The notes beneath the pieces are model-generated. The model had not been told where the DNA came from, did not search any database, and saw only the letters and a program-made list of their open reading frames with translations. Shown here one piece after another: positions 56,256 through 64,000 of a stretch of 64,000 nucleotides of DNA; position 1 is the stretch's first letter; every line of letters starts with the position of its first letter. Source of the stretch: Deltaproteobacteria bacterium (GTDB taxonomy: Bacteria > Desulfobacterota > Desulfobacteria > Desulfobacterales > Desulfosarcinaceae); contig JAHLLR010000003.1 in the NCBI GenBank assembly GCA_020444075.1, positions 62,001 to 126,000 on the forward strand. Direction: 5' to 3'. A program made the translations under genes and the position numbers.

Positions 56256-57098
56256 TTATTCCCCTGATAGAATGCGTGCAACGAGTTCATTCGTCATTTG
56301 TTTACGATACCAAGCCGAGGCCCGGATATCATCGATTGGTGATATCTCATCCGCAGCAGTCTGAGCCGCCTGGGCAATCAACTGAGCATCGAGGACCTTC
56401 CCTTCCAATAAGGCCGCAGCCTTGGTCGCCAAAATCGGGGTGGGTGCAACCGCACCTAAGGCAATCCGGACATTTTGGCATTTGCCGCCTTCAACAGTCA
56501 TGTTAACCGCCACGCATACGATACCAATGATTTCGGCTTTACGCTGGCCGATTTTGGCCCATCCAAATTTGCTGTTGGCTGTAGCGGCAGGTATGATAAA
56601 CTCTTTAACCAATTCATCTTTTTCCAAAACTGTTTTACCCGGACCGGTAAAAAAGGCCTTCAGCGCAACACTGCGCTCTCCCCGGGTTGATACGATCGTG
56701 ACATTGGTATCCAAGGCCAACAAGGCAATGGCCCCATCGGCGGAAGGTGATGCGTTGCAGACATTTCCGCCAAGCGTAGCCGCATTTCTGATGGCCGGGG
56801 AACCTATGGATTGACAGGCATCAACCAACAACGGGGCGTTTCTCTTAACTGCTTCGGATTGTATGATTGACTTGAGGGTAGCGGTTGCCCCAATAACCAA
56901 AGACTGATTGGCCACCTCGATCCGATCCAGACCACACTGCCCGAGGTAAATCAGCTTCTCTGGACGTAATCGCCTTAAATTAATCGCCACCATCAAATCG
57001 GTGCCGCCGGCTAATAGGTGGGCTTTTTCACCCAATCGATCGATTTGATTACAAACGGTGGCCACGTCATTTGGGGCTATAAAATCGGTGTTCTCCAT
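56256..57098 (-). CDS. Molybdenum hydroxylase FAD-binding subunit
   Basis: KAHLLAGGTDLMVAINLR; SIGSPAIRNAATLGGNVCNASPSADGAIALLALD. Confidence 0.94.
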   Translation of the reverse strand: MENTDFIAPNDVATVCNQIDRLGEKAHLLAGGTDLMVAINLRRLRPEKLIYLGQCGLDRIEVANQSLVIGATATLKSIIQSEAVKRNAPLLVDACQSIGSPAIRNAATLGGNVCNASPSADGAIALLALDTNVTIVSTRGERSVALKAFFTGPGKTVLEKDELVKEFIIPAATANSKFGWAKIGQRKAEIIGIVCVAVNMTVEGGKCQNVRIALGAVAPTPILATKAAALLEGKVLDAQLIAQAAQTAADEISPIDDIRASAWYRKQMTNELVARILSGE

Positions 57099-57169
57099 GA
57101 AAGTAGCTCCTCTCTTTTCATTTGATCATCTGTTGGTATTGTCATCATATGACTTATGTAAAAAACCCT

Positions 57170-58348
57170 TCATTCCTTCATCACTTCACCGTTGAAGATA
57201 ACACAGCGAATATCCGTTAACGTTTCCATGTCTACGAATGGATTGGTTTTAACACCAATTAGATCGGCAGCCTTTCCCACGTCGATGCTGCCCGTTACCT
57301 TTTCCAGATCACAGACCGCGGCACCGTGAGAGGTCGCGGCGGATAGCGCCGTCGACGGGGATGCGCCCAATTCTACCAGGCATGACATTTCGGCTGCCAT
57401 GGCGCCCTGCCCATGAACGCCATCGGTACCCAGCGCAAAGGGAATGCCTGAACGAACAATGGCTTGCATGGACGATTTCGCCATGCCCGCCGCTCGGAAA
57501 TGAGGTTCGACCAGATGTTCGGGCATGGACTCTATTCGCTTGGCGGACATGAAAAAGCTGGGTGTAAGCACCAATTTCGCAGAGGATTGGGCAAGCGTAT
57601 CGATTTGTTTTTCCGTTAAAAAGTAACCATGCTCGATGACATCGACCCCGGCATCGATACACCAATCAAAACCGATTCCGCCGATACAGTGAGCCGCAGT
57701 CCGGCGACCCGTTCTTTTGGCTTCATCGACAATTGTCGAAACCTCCTCTCGGGACAGAAAACAATCGACGCCACGACTGGATGGCAATGTTCCAGTGATA
57801 TAAAATTTTATGATGTCTGCATTTTGCCTGATATTTTCACGAACCGCGGTTCTGATCATTGCCGGCCCGTCAAACGGGTAGCCGACAAATCCGTGGCCCG
57901 CGCTGGAACGGATTCCCTTTCCTGCAATGACAAGCCTTGGTCCCTTGATGGTGCCGGAGGCGATTGCGTTTCGGCATTCAACATCCAAGAATCCTTTATC
58001 GCCAAGGCATCGACTGGTGGTGACACCGGCAAGGAGGTCTGCCTGCATATTATTGACAGCACGAAGCACCAGGGCAGGAAGCGGGTCCGCCATTCGCTCA
58101 AGGTAATTGGGCAGACTGAAATCCAGGGAGAGATGATTGTGGGCATCGATCAGGCCGGGCATCAAAAACAGGTCGGAATAGTCCAGCAGTTGAAATTCCG
58201 TTTGTTCCGTTATTTTATCGAAGGGTGTTATGTCCTTAATCGTCCCGTCTTCAACAACAACGGCCATGTTCGTCCTGATTTTCAACTCACTGCCGCACAA
58301 CACATGTCCTGCTTTCAATATGATTCGTCTGGCGGTTCTCATCATCAA
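57170..58348 (-). CDS. Amidohydrolase family protein
   Basis: LFLMPGLIDAHNHLSLDF, AAHCIGG, GIPFALGTDGVHGQGAMAAEM. Confidence 0.9.
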   Translation of the reverse strand: MMMRTARRIILKAGHVLCGSELKIRTNMAVVVEDGTIKDITPFDKITEQTEFQLLDYSDLFLMPGLIDAHNHLSLDFSLPNYLERMADPLPALVLRAVNNMQADLLAGVTTSRCLGDKGFLDVECRNAIASGTIKGPRLVIAGKGIRSSAGHGFVGYPFDGPAMIRTAVRENIRQNADIIKFYITGTLPSSRGVDCFLSREEVSTIVDEAKRTGRRTAAHCIGGIGFDWCIDAGVDVIEHGYFLTEKQIDTLAQSSAKLVLTPSFFMSAKRIESMPEHLVEPHFRAAGMAKSSMQAIVRSGIPFALGTDGVHGQGAMAAEMSCLVELGASPSTALSAATSHGAAVCDLEKVTGSIDVGKAADLIGVKTNPFVDMETLTDIRCVIFNGEVMKE

Positions 58349-59109
58349 TCGTTTTCCGGATTGTGGGTTGTGGCTCCGTTTTCGGGGGGCGTGAGGACGA
58401 AATCACCGCTTTTCTCCAATTTTTTCTGAACATCCTTAATATGTTTTTCCATTATCTTCCTTGCCTTCGACCCATTTCGTGATTTTATCGATTCAAGGAT
58501 TTGACTATGATATTCAAGCGTGTGTGAAAAAGTCATATTGAGTTTGTCCCGGTTGGTATCAAATACACGCGTAATCAATTTGTGGAGGAGACCGCGGAGG
58601 ATGTCTACCACCTGGAACAGAATTCGATTCCCGCACCCATGGGCAATAAGCACATGGAATTTTACGTCAAGCCTGACAAATTCTTCGACATTGAGGTTCT
58701 CTCCGGCGAGGATCATCTTTTTAAGCACGTCTTCTAACTGCTGAATATTCGATTCCGTTGCTTTTTGAGCGGCCAACGCAGCGACCGAACCTTCAATGTA
58801 GAGCCTGGCTTCCAGCAATTCGTAGGCTGATTTTTTGTCAACGGGAAGGAAAGCCGAAATTGGGCTCATATAATCTTTCGGCTGCAGCGTTTTGACGAAT
58901 GTTCCCCGCCCGTGCTTGAAATCGATCAATCCCATCAACTGCAGCCTTCGGAGCGCCTCCCGGAGCGAAGGCCGGCTGATACTCATTGATTTGGCCAGCA
59001 TGTCCTGGGATTCCAGCATGTCCCCGTCCTTGAATTCCCCGCTGATGATTTTGTTCTTTATCTCTTCTACAATGGAATCAACCAGGCTGACTCGTTTCAC
59101 TTTAATCAC
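58345..59109 (-). CDS. FadR/GntR family transcriptional regulator
   Basis: LESQDMLAKSMSISRPSLREALRRLQLMGLIDFKHGRGTFV; FCD-type C-terminal domain. Confidence 0.92.
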   Translation of the reverse strand: MIKVKRVSLVDSIVEEIKNKIISGEFKDGDMLESQDMLAKSMSISRPSLREALRRLQLMGLIDFKHGRGTFVKTLQPKDYMSPISAFLPVDKKSAYELLEARLYIEGSVAALAAQKATESNIQQLEDVLKKMILAGENLNVEEFVRLDVKFHVLIAHGCGNRILFQVVDILRGLLHKLITRVFDTNRDKLNMTFSHTLEYHSQILESIKSRNGSKARKIMEKHIKDVQKKLEKSGDFVLTPPENGATTHNPEND

Positions 59110-59149
59110 CTCGCCCCAATGGAATCAAAAATCCATAGTCATGCTTTTT

Positions 59150-59941
59150 TCAAGGTAAAAAACCCAGCTCGGAGTTTTTCAACCATGCCAACGATTCTAA
59201 AGAACCGCCCAAAGGAATATACTCCAACCCGATATATCCCGAATAATCAATCCGATCAAGTTCCTCGAATAATGAAAGAAAATTGATTCTTCCGGTTCCT
59301 GGTTGATGACGCCCAGGCACGTCCCCAATTTGAATATGGCCGATATCCGCCCCGTGCTGTTTGATTAAGCCATTCAGTTTCCCTTCCATTAGTTTTACAT
59401 GATAGGTGTCAATCTGAATTTTAAAATTGGGTCTGCCCACCAATTTTACCAGGGAAACGGCATCGGACACCCTTGTCAGAAAAAAATCGGGGTGATCATG
59501 ATCGTTGAAAATTTCAACCAGGAGGTCGATGTTCATGGGTGCGAGTTTGTCACTAGCGTATTGAAGATTATCAACCAGGACATTTTGCTGTGTGGTGTAA
59601 GGTATGTCATGAAGCCTTTTTCCAACGATACAGGTCAGAAATTTCGGGCTGAGTATTGACGCGTAGGTAATTGCTCTCGTCAAGCCATCACGGAATAGAT
59701 CGACCGCAAGCGGATCGGTCGCACAGCCCCTTCCACCCGAATCCCAATCATCTACCGGAAGATCAAATAAAATAAGATCTAATCCGGATTTCCGGATCTT
59801 ATCGTTCACCGCATGGGGATCAAACGCATATGGGAAAGGAAACTCGACATTTTCAATACCGGCCGAACGACACGCTTCAAAGCGATCCAAAAACGGTCGT
59901 TCGGTAAACAGCATGCCTGTATTAATAGCGAATCTCAACAT
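59150..59941 (-). CDS. Sugar phosphate isomerase/epimerase (hydroxypyruvate isomerase-like TIM barrel)
   Basis: LLVEIFNDHDHPDFFLTRVSDAVSLVKLVGRPNFKIQIDTYHVKLMEG...GHIQIGDVPGRHQPGTGRINF. Confidence 0.88.
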   Translation of the reverse strand: MLRFAINTGMLFTERPFLDRFEACRSAGIENVEFPFPYAFDPHAVNDKIRKSGLDLILFDLPVDDWDSGGRGCATDPLAVDLFRDGLTRAITYASILSPKFLTCIVGKRLHDIPYTTQQNVLVDNLQYASDKLAPMNIDLLVEIFNDHDHPDFFLTRVSDAVSLVKLVGRPNFKIQIDTYHVKLMEGKLNGLIKQHGADIGHIQIGDVPGRHQPGTGRINFLSLFEELDRIDYSGYIGLEYIPLGGSLESLAWLKNSELGFLP

Positions 59942-59987
59942 CAGCGCAGCCCCGTGCCATCATGTTGGGTATAGACCTTCAACGTCA

Positions 59988-61076
59988 TTATCCGATGTCG
60001 CTGTCAGGTCCGTATTCCTCACTGTGTTCCCAACAGCACAACTCGCGATTGTCCGGGTACATGTAACTGCGGCCGTCGTTATCCGTGGGGTGAATGTATT
60101 TTGCTCCGGGCAAAAGACTGACCACACTCATGGGTGGATGACGCCTTTCAGCATTTTTCCATTTAACAATTTTTTCAAGATATTCCGGTTTTTCATAACA
60201 ATTTGCCCAGTTATCATGATGCATGGGCAGTATGACTTTCGTGTTGAGCGCCTCCGCAACCCGCCACAGATCCCAGGGGGACATCTTATCGGTGTACCCG
60301 GGCGCGTTGTTGCCCATGGCCATGCTGACTACATCCACTTTGTACTTCTCACCAACCATGCGGTATCCGTTATGGTAAAGGGAATCGCCGAGGAAGGCAA
60401 AGTTGCCTCCCTGCGTATTGAAAATGAATCCGACAGCGACCTGAGAATACGGAACCGGTTTGTCAAAACCGGTCTTTGTGGCAATCACATCGAAATTCGG
60501 CGCAAAATCGATTTTCATATCCTCGATCTGTACGCTCTCCCCAACTTTGGCGACAATGAGTCGGTCTTCGGGAACATTCATGTTCTCCTTCATGCGACGG
60601 GCCGCCTCAGGCGGGGCGATAAATTTACAATTGGTCGTTTGGAGTGCAGCGCTGATGGTATAGTAATCCATGTGATCCTGATGATGGTGGGTTACGCATA
60701 CGGCATCCAGGCGTTTAAATTTCCATGGATCGATAACCATGGGGTGGGTTCTCATCCAATACAGTTTCTCGGCCCCGGCGGTTTTACAGACGCCGCAATA
60801 GGATTTGTCCGTAAAAATGCTTGGCCCGGAGTACAGATCCACGGTGAAAACGGCGCCGGATTGGCTTTTCAACACACAACTCATCGCACCCAGGTACCAC
60901 AGCGCCCCGACTCCGTCGGGGACTTGAAACTGATCGATTTCATGATTTAAATAGGTACCCCACTCCGGGAAGACTTCTTTAAGCCAAATGTCTCTGCTCA
61001 TCTCCCTGGGCAGCCCCATGGTTCCACCGTCCATTACGCCGCGTTCATCGTATTTAACGACTTTGCTGTCTCCCAT
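59988..61076 (-). CDS. UlaG-like metallo-beta-lactamase fold hydrolase
   Basis: DAVCVTHHHQDHMDYYTI; FAFLGDSLYHNGYR; VILPMHHDNW; start placed at MGDSKVVK. Confidence 0.85.
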   Translation of the reverse strand: MGDSKVVKYDERGVMDGGTMGLPREMSRDIWLKEVFPEWGTYLNHEIDQFQVPDGVGALWYLGAMSCVLKSQSGAVFTVDLYSGPSIFTDKSYCGVCKTAGAEKLYWMRTHPMVIDPWKFKRLDAVCVTHHHQDHMDYYTISAALQTTNCKFIAPPEAARRMKENMNVPEDRLIVAKVGESVQIEDMKIDFAPNFDVIATKTGFDKPVPYSQVAVGFIFNTQGGNFAFLGDSLYHNGYRMVGEKYKVDVVSMAMGNNAPGYTDKMSPWDLWRVAEALNTKVILPMHHDNWANCYEKPEYLEKIVKWKNAERRHPPMSVVSLLPGAKYIHPTDNDGRSYMYPDNRELCCWEHSEEYGPDSDIG

Positions 61077-61137
61077 TTTTTTCCTCCTTTTCATACGAAG
61101 ATATTCTCATATCCCATGAGAAGGGTTATGCATGCGA

Positions 61138-62028
61138 TTAACTTTTCTTTTGCGCCGGGTCGACCATCTTCTCCAAAACATCCATCAAACGGGCACTATC
61201 TTCCGCCGCCAGACCTTGTGCGACAGCCATGTTAAAATACTGAGATGCAGCATTGACCGTCAACAACGGCAAATTATGCCTTCGCGCCGAAGTGACGGCA
61301 ATATTCACGTCTTTCCAAAGCTGTCCCATGCCACCCGGACTTGAGGTATTTTCCAATATCCCCTTGGCCAGCAGCCGGAAATAGTCATTACCCCCGATGC
61401 CGCTTCCGACCACGTCGCAAACCAGCTTCGGGTCCACCCCTGTTTTACGGGCCAGCAAAATCAGTTCGATAGTGGCAGCGTGAATGGTGGTAACCAGCAG
61501 TTGGTTACAATGTTTGATCGCCTGGCCCATGCCGGGCTCCGGTCCGGCATAAGTGATATGGCCGATAACTTCCAGTACCGGACGAACGACATCCAGCTCA
61601 TTTTCCGGTGCCGCGGCGATCAACGTCAACGTTCCATTCTCCACCCGGGCGGGTCCACCGGTGAACGGACAATCGATGAAACGTACGCCCCGTTCCCTGC
61701 ACGCACAATCCATCCGCTTCAGGTTTTCGCCATTAATCGTGGCCATGCAGATGATGGTAGAATCCGTACCGGTGGTTTTCAGCAGGCCGGCCTCCCCGGT
61801 GACCACATCTATGACCTGTTCGTCGTTAAGGACCATTACGATAACCGTCTTGGCTCGCCGGGCCAATTCGGCAGGATTGGCGACATGCTTCCCGCCCGCC
61901 ATTTCAAATTCGACGATGACCTCTTCTCTCCGGGCATACCCGTATACCGTAAATCCTTTATCGATATATTTTTTGGCAGCGGGCATGCCACAACGGCCAA
62001 GTCCGACGATCCCTATTTGTTTTTCCAT
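61138..62028 (-). CDS. NAD(P)-dependent oxidoreductase, 3-hydroxyisobutyrate dehydrogenase family
   Basis: IGIVGLGRCGMPAAKKYIDKGFTVYGY; FIDCPFTGGPARVENGTLTLIAA; AIKHCNQLL. Confidence 0.92.
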   Translation of the reverse strand: MEKQIGIVGLGRCGMPAAKKYIDKGFTVYGYARREEVIVEFEMAGGKHVANPAELARRAKTVIVMVLNDEQVIDVVTGEAGLLKTTGTDSTIICMATINGENLKRMDCACRERGVRFIDCPFTGGPARVENGTLTLIAAAPENELDVVRPVLEVIGHITYAGPEPGMGQAIKHCNQLLVTTIHAATIELILLARKTGVDPKLVCDVVGSGIGGNDYFRLLAKGILENTSSPGGMGQLWKDVNIAVTSARRHNLPLLTVNAASQYFNMAVAQGLAAEDSARLMDVLEKMVDPAQKKS

Positions 62029-62056
62029 TTTTTCCTTCCTTGTCTAAAACCTCTTG

Positions 62057-62689
62057 CTAAGCTTCCCCGGTCAGCCGGGTTAACAATATTGCGGCTCGGT
62101 GGGGGTTGAAAATCCCGCACATGCACGGCTTGAAAAGTTTTTCAGCAGCCTTTTCGGCGGTTATCTTTTTATCTTTTATCTTTTCGACCATCTTCAGAAT
62201 CAGATTGACCGAGACCATTCCGTGACCACACATGGTGTGAATCTCCTGAACGCCTACTTCCGGTAATTTTGTTGTAGCTCCCCATCGACCAAGGGACTGA
62301 TTGATGGAATGAGGCTTCAAGCCTGACTGTTGGCAGCATTCACCCACTTCGTCGAAAAGGCCGGAAACCACCACGGACAGCCCAAGGTCCTCCTCCTTAA
62401 GCATTTTCAGAAGGTTGATCAGCGATTCGCGATCTTTGAATACCGCATGGATAACGGCCCGGTCTTCTACATTTTCAAGAATTTTCTCGACCCCGCCCTG
62501 ATAATACTCATTGCCGCTCCGGCAGTCCCCGATCTTAACGGCGCCGGCTTGCAGCGACAATTCGAAAAATCGGCGCAGTTTCGGTGCCGATCCAACGTGG
62601 TTGATGTCCTTTGAGGGCATCATCAAGACCACAAAATCCTCTCTGAGCAACGCGGTGTCCATCCCCAGTCGGTGTAAGGTATGCGTCAT
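62057..62689 (-). CDS. Conserved-looking hypothetical protein; possible partner of the adjacent Fe-S protein
   Basis: ORF starts at MTHTLHRLGMDTALLREDFVVLMMPSKDINHVGSAPKLRRF directly after the Fe-S ORF. Confidence 0.7.
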   Translation of the reverse strand: MTHTLHRLGMDTALLREDFVVLMMPSKDINHVGSAPKLRRFFELSLQAGAVKIGDCRSGNEYYQGGVEKILENVEDRAVIHAVFKDRESLINLLKMLKEEDLGLSVVVSGLFDEVGECCQQSGLKPHSINQSLGRWGATTKLPEVGVQEIHTMCGHGMVSVNLILKMVEKIKDKKITAEKAAEKLFKPCMCGIFNPHRAAILLTRLTGEA

Positions 62690-62700
62690 CGTATTTACTC

Positions 62701-63453
62701 CTATTTTACCAGTGGTCTTCCCAGACCCACATTCGTTTTGCCGTTGGGTGCCACCCAAAGGCCGGCACCTTCTATGTATGGGGCAGTGGGGTTCGAACCG
62801 TCCGGATTGAGCAGGCAGGCGATATCCAGGCTGAAAACGGAATCGATCTCCGTCTCCACCGTTTTCAGAATATCGAAAAGGTCCGGCAGTTGTTCCGTCC
62901 TAACACCGAATTCGATAATTGCCGACAGGACCTTTTCGTTTAACAGATCGTCCTTGAATTTGCCCGTGGCGACATCGGCCATCATGCTGGTAACTGGATT
63001 ACACGGTTCGTATTCGACATCCAGAACGGAGACGGCCATGGCAATTTTCTCGACATCGACCATGCGCGTTCCGGTAATCGGCCTGCCGACTTCAATGGCG
63101 ACTCCGGTCATCCCCTGTTTAAATCGTCCGGTAACCTCATTGGTCTTCATCTCTTCCGTGCCTCTCCCGGAAATCTGAGATTCTTCGGCGATGGTCAGCA
63201 CATCGCTCATCAGGCTTCTGATCGTTCTTGGATACTGCAGTTCTTGCTGGTAGATGGCGTTCGTAGGGCAACCGGCCGATCTGAGACAAACCCCGCATTC
63301 CGCACACTCATCGAAGTTGATCACCGAAACCTGCTTGCGTTCCTTGCCCTTGATCGTCAGTGGCACTTCCCGTTCCGTCAAACCGATAGCATTGACGGGG
63401 CAGTAGGAGATGCATACTCCGCAGCCGATACACTTGTTTTCATCAATTTGCAT
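62701..63453 (-). CDS. 4Fe-4S ferredoxin-type protein with C-terminal extension
   Basis: MQIDENKCIGCGVCISYCPVNAIG and FDECAECGVCLRSAGCPTNAI. Confidence 0.88.
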   Translation of the reverse strand: MQIDENKCIGCGVCISYCPVNAIGLTEREVPLTIKGKERKQVSVINFDECAECGVCLRSAGCPTNAIYQQELQYPRTIRSLMSDVLTIAEESQISGRGTEEMKTNEVTGRFKQGMTGVAIEVGRPITGTRMVDVEKIAMAVSVLDVEYEPCNPVTSMMADVATGKFKDDLLNEKVLSAIIEFGVRTEQLPDLFDILKTVETEIDSVFSLDIACLLNPDGSNPTAPYIEGAGLWVAPNGKTNVGLGRPLVK

Positions 63454-63470
63454 GGAGGGTGTCCTTCCTG

Positions 63471-64000
63471 CTATTTCGCGGCCAAGGCGCTGTTAAGCTT
63501 TTCCAGTTCGCCGGCCACCATGCTGTAGGTATGTTCGGGCAAGGGAAACGCGGCATGGCGAACCTCATCGACGTAGGCGGCGAATGCCTTTTCCATTTCG
63601 GCTCCCAAATTTGCGTACTTTTTCACGAATTTTGGTGTAAACGCCTGGAAAATCCCCAACAGGTCGCTGACGATCATCAATTGTCCGTCCGCCTCCACCC
63701 CGGCCCCAATACTGTAAACGGGAATTGTCAGGGTGTCCCTGATAATTTTGCAGACCTCCGGCGGGACCGCTTCCACCAGGATTGAGAACGCACCGGCGCG
63801 TTCAATCGCCTGTGCATCCGCGATCAGTTCAAGGGCCGTCTCGGTCGTTCTTCCCTGGGCCTTGAAGCCGCCCAATTGGCCGGAGCTTTGCGGGGTCAAT
63901 CCGATGTGACCCATGACCAGCATGCCGCCGTCGGCGATGGCCTTGATCTGGGGACATACGCGGCGACCGCCCTCCAGTTTAATGGCGTCTACCTCGGCCA
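63471..64000 (-). CDS. panB: 3-methyl-2-oxobutanoate hydroxymethyltransferase family (5' end outside window)
   Basis: Reverse-strand reading into 64000 gives AEVDAIKLEGGRRVCPQIKAIADGGMLVMGHIGLTPQSSGQLGGF; IPVYSIGAGVEADGQLMIVSDLLGIF; FTPKFVKKYANL. Confidence 0.88.
   Translation of the reverse strand, partial: AEVDAIKLEGGRRVCPQIKAIADGGMLVMGHIGLTPQSSGQLGGFKAQGRTTETALELIADAQAIERAGAFSILVEAVPPEVCKIIRDTLTIPVYSIGAGVEADGQLMIVSDLLGIFQAFTPKFVKKYANLGAEMEKAFAAYVDEVRHAAFPLPEHTYSMVAGELEKLNSALAAK

Overview
Reading the window with the supplied ORF track, I see a GC-rich bacterial chromosome segment. Its gene content suggests an anaerobic deltaproteobacterium of the Desulfobacterales type; that assignment is inference. 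The main blocks are: (1) the end of a PKD-repeat surface protein; (2) a large acyl-CoA catabolism cluster (~1-22 kb) with five acyl-CoA dehydrogenases, three thiolases, an AMP-ligase/SCP2/SCP2/Zn-ribbon fusion, a Zn-ribbon(DUF35)-MaoC fusion, SDR, MarR and TetR regulators; (3) shikimate kinase, a penicillin-acylase-family enzyme and a DHH-like/CPBP-like membrane fusion; (4) an envelope locus (~27.7-36.2 kb) with a VWA-FHA protein, a trypsin-like protease, three CsgG-like paralogues and a beta-barrel; (5) hutH/hutU/hutC with a candidate HutC operator; (6) GNAT, DMT exporter, AraC, adenylate cyclase and cysQ; (7) a tRNA-Val(CAC) followed by lower-GC DNA with an aldo/keto reductase and an IS481/rhomboid pseudogene junction; (8) a molybdenum hydroxylase cluster (~50.5-64 kb) with XdhC, a MobA-like protein, a MoeA-like protein, a four-subunit dehydrogenase, amidohydrolase, HIBADH-family dehydrogenase, Fe-S protein and PanB. 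Block 8 resembles an anaerobic N-heterocycle (nicotinate-like) pathway. The strongest items for follow-up are the CsgG envelope locus, the heterocycle cluster, the xdhC/mobA out-of-frame junction with no canonical start codon, and the 236-bp perfect internal duplication inside the AMP-ligase fusion.
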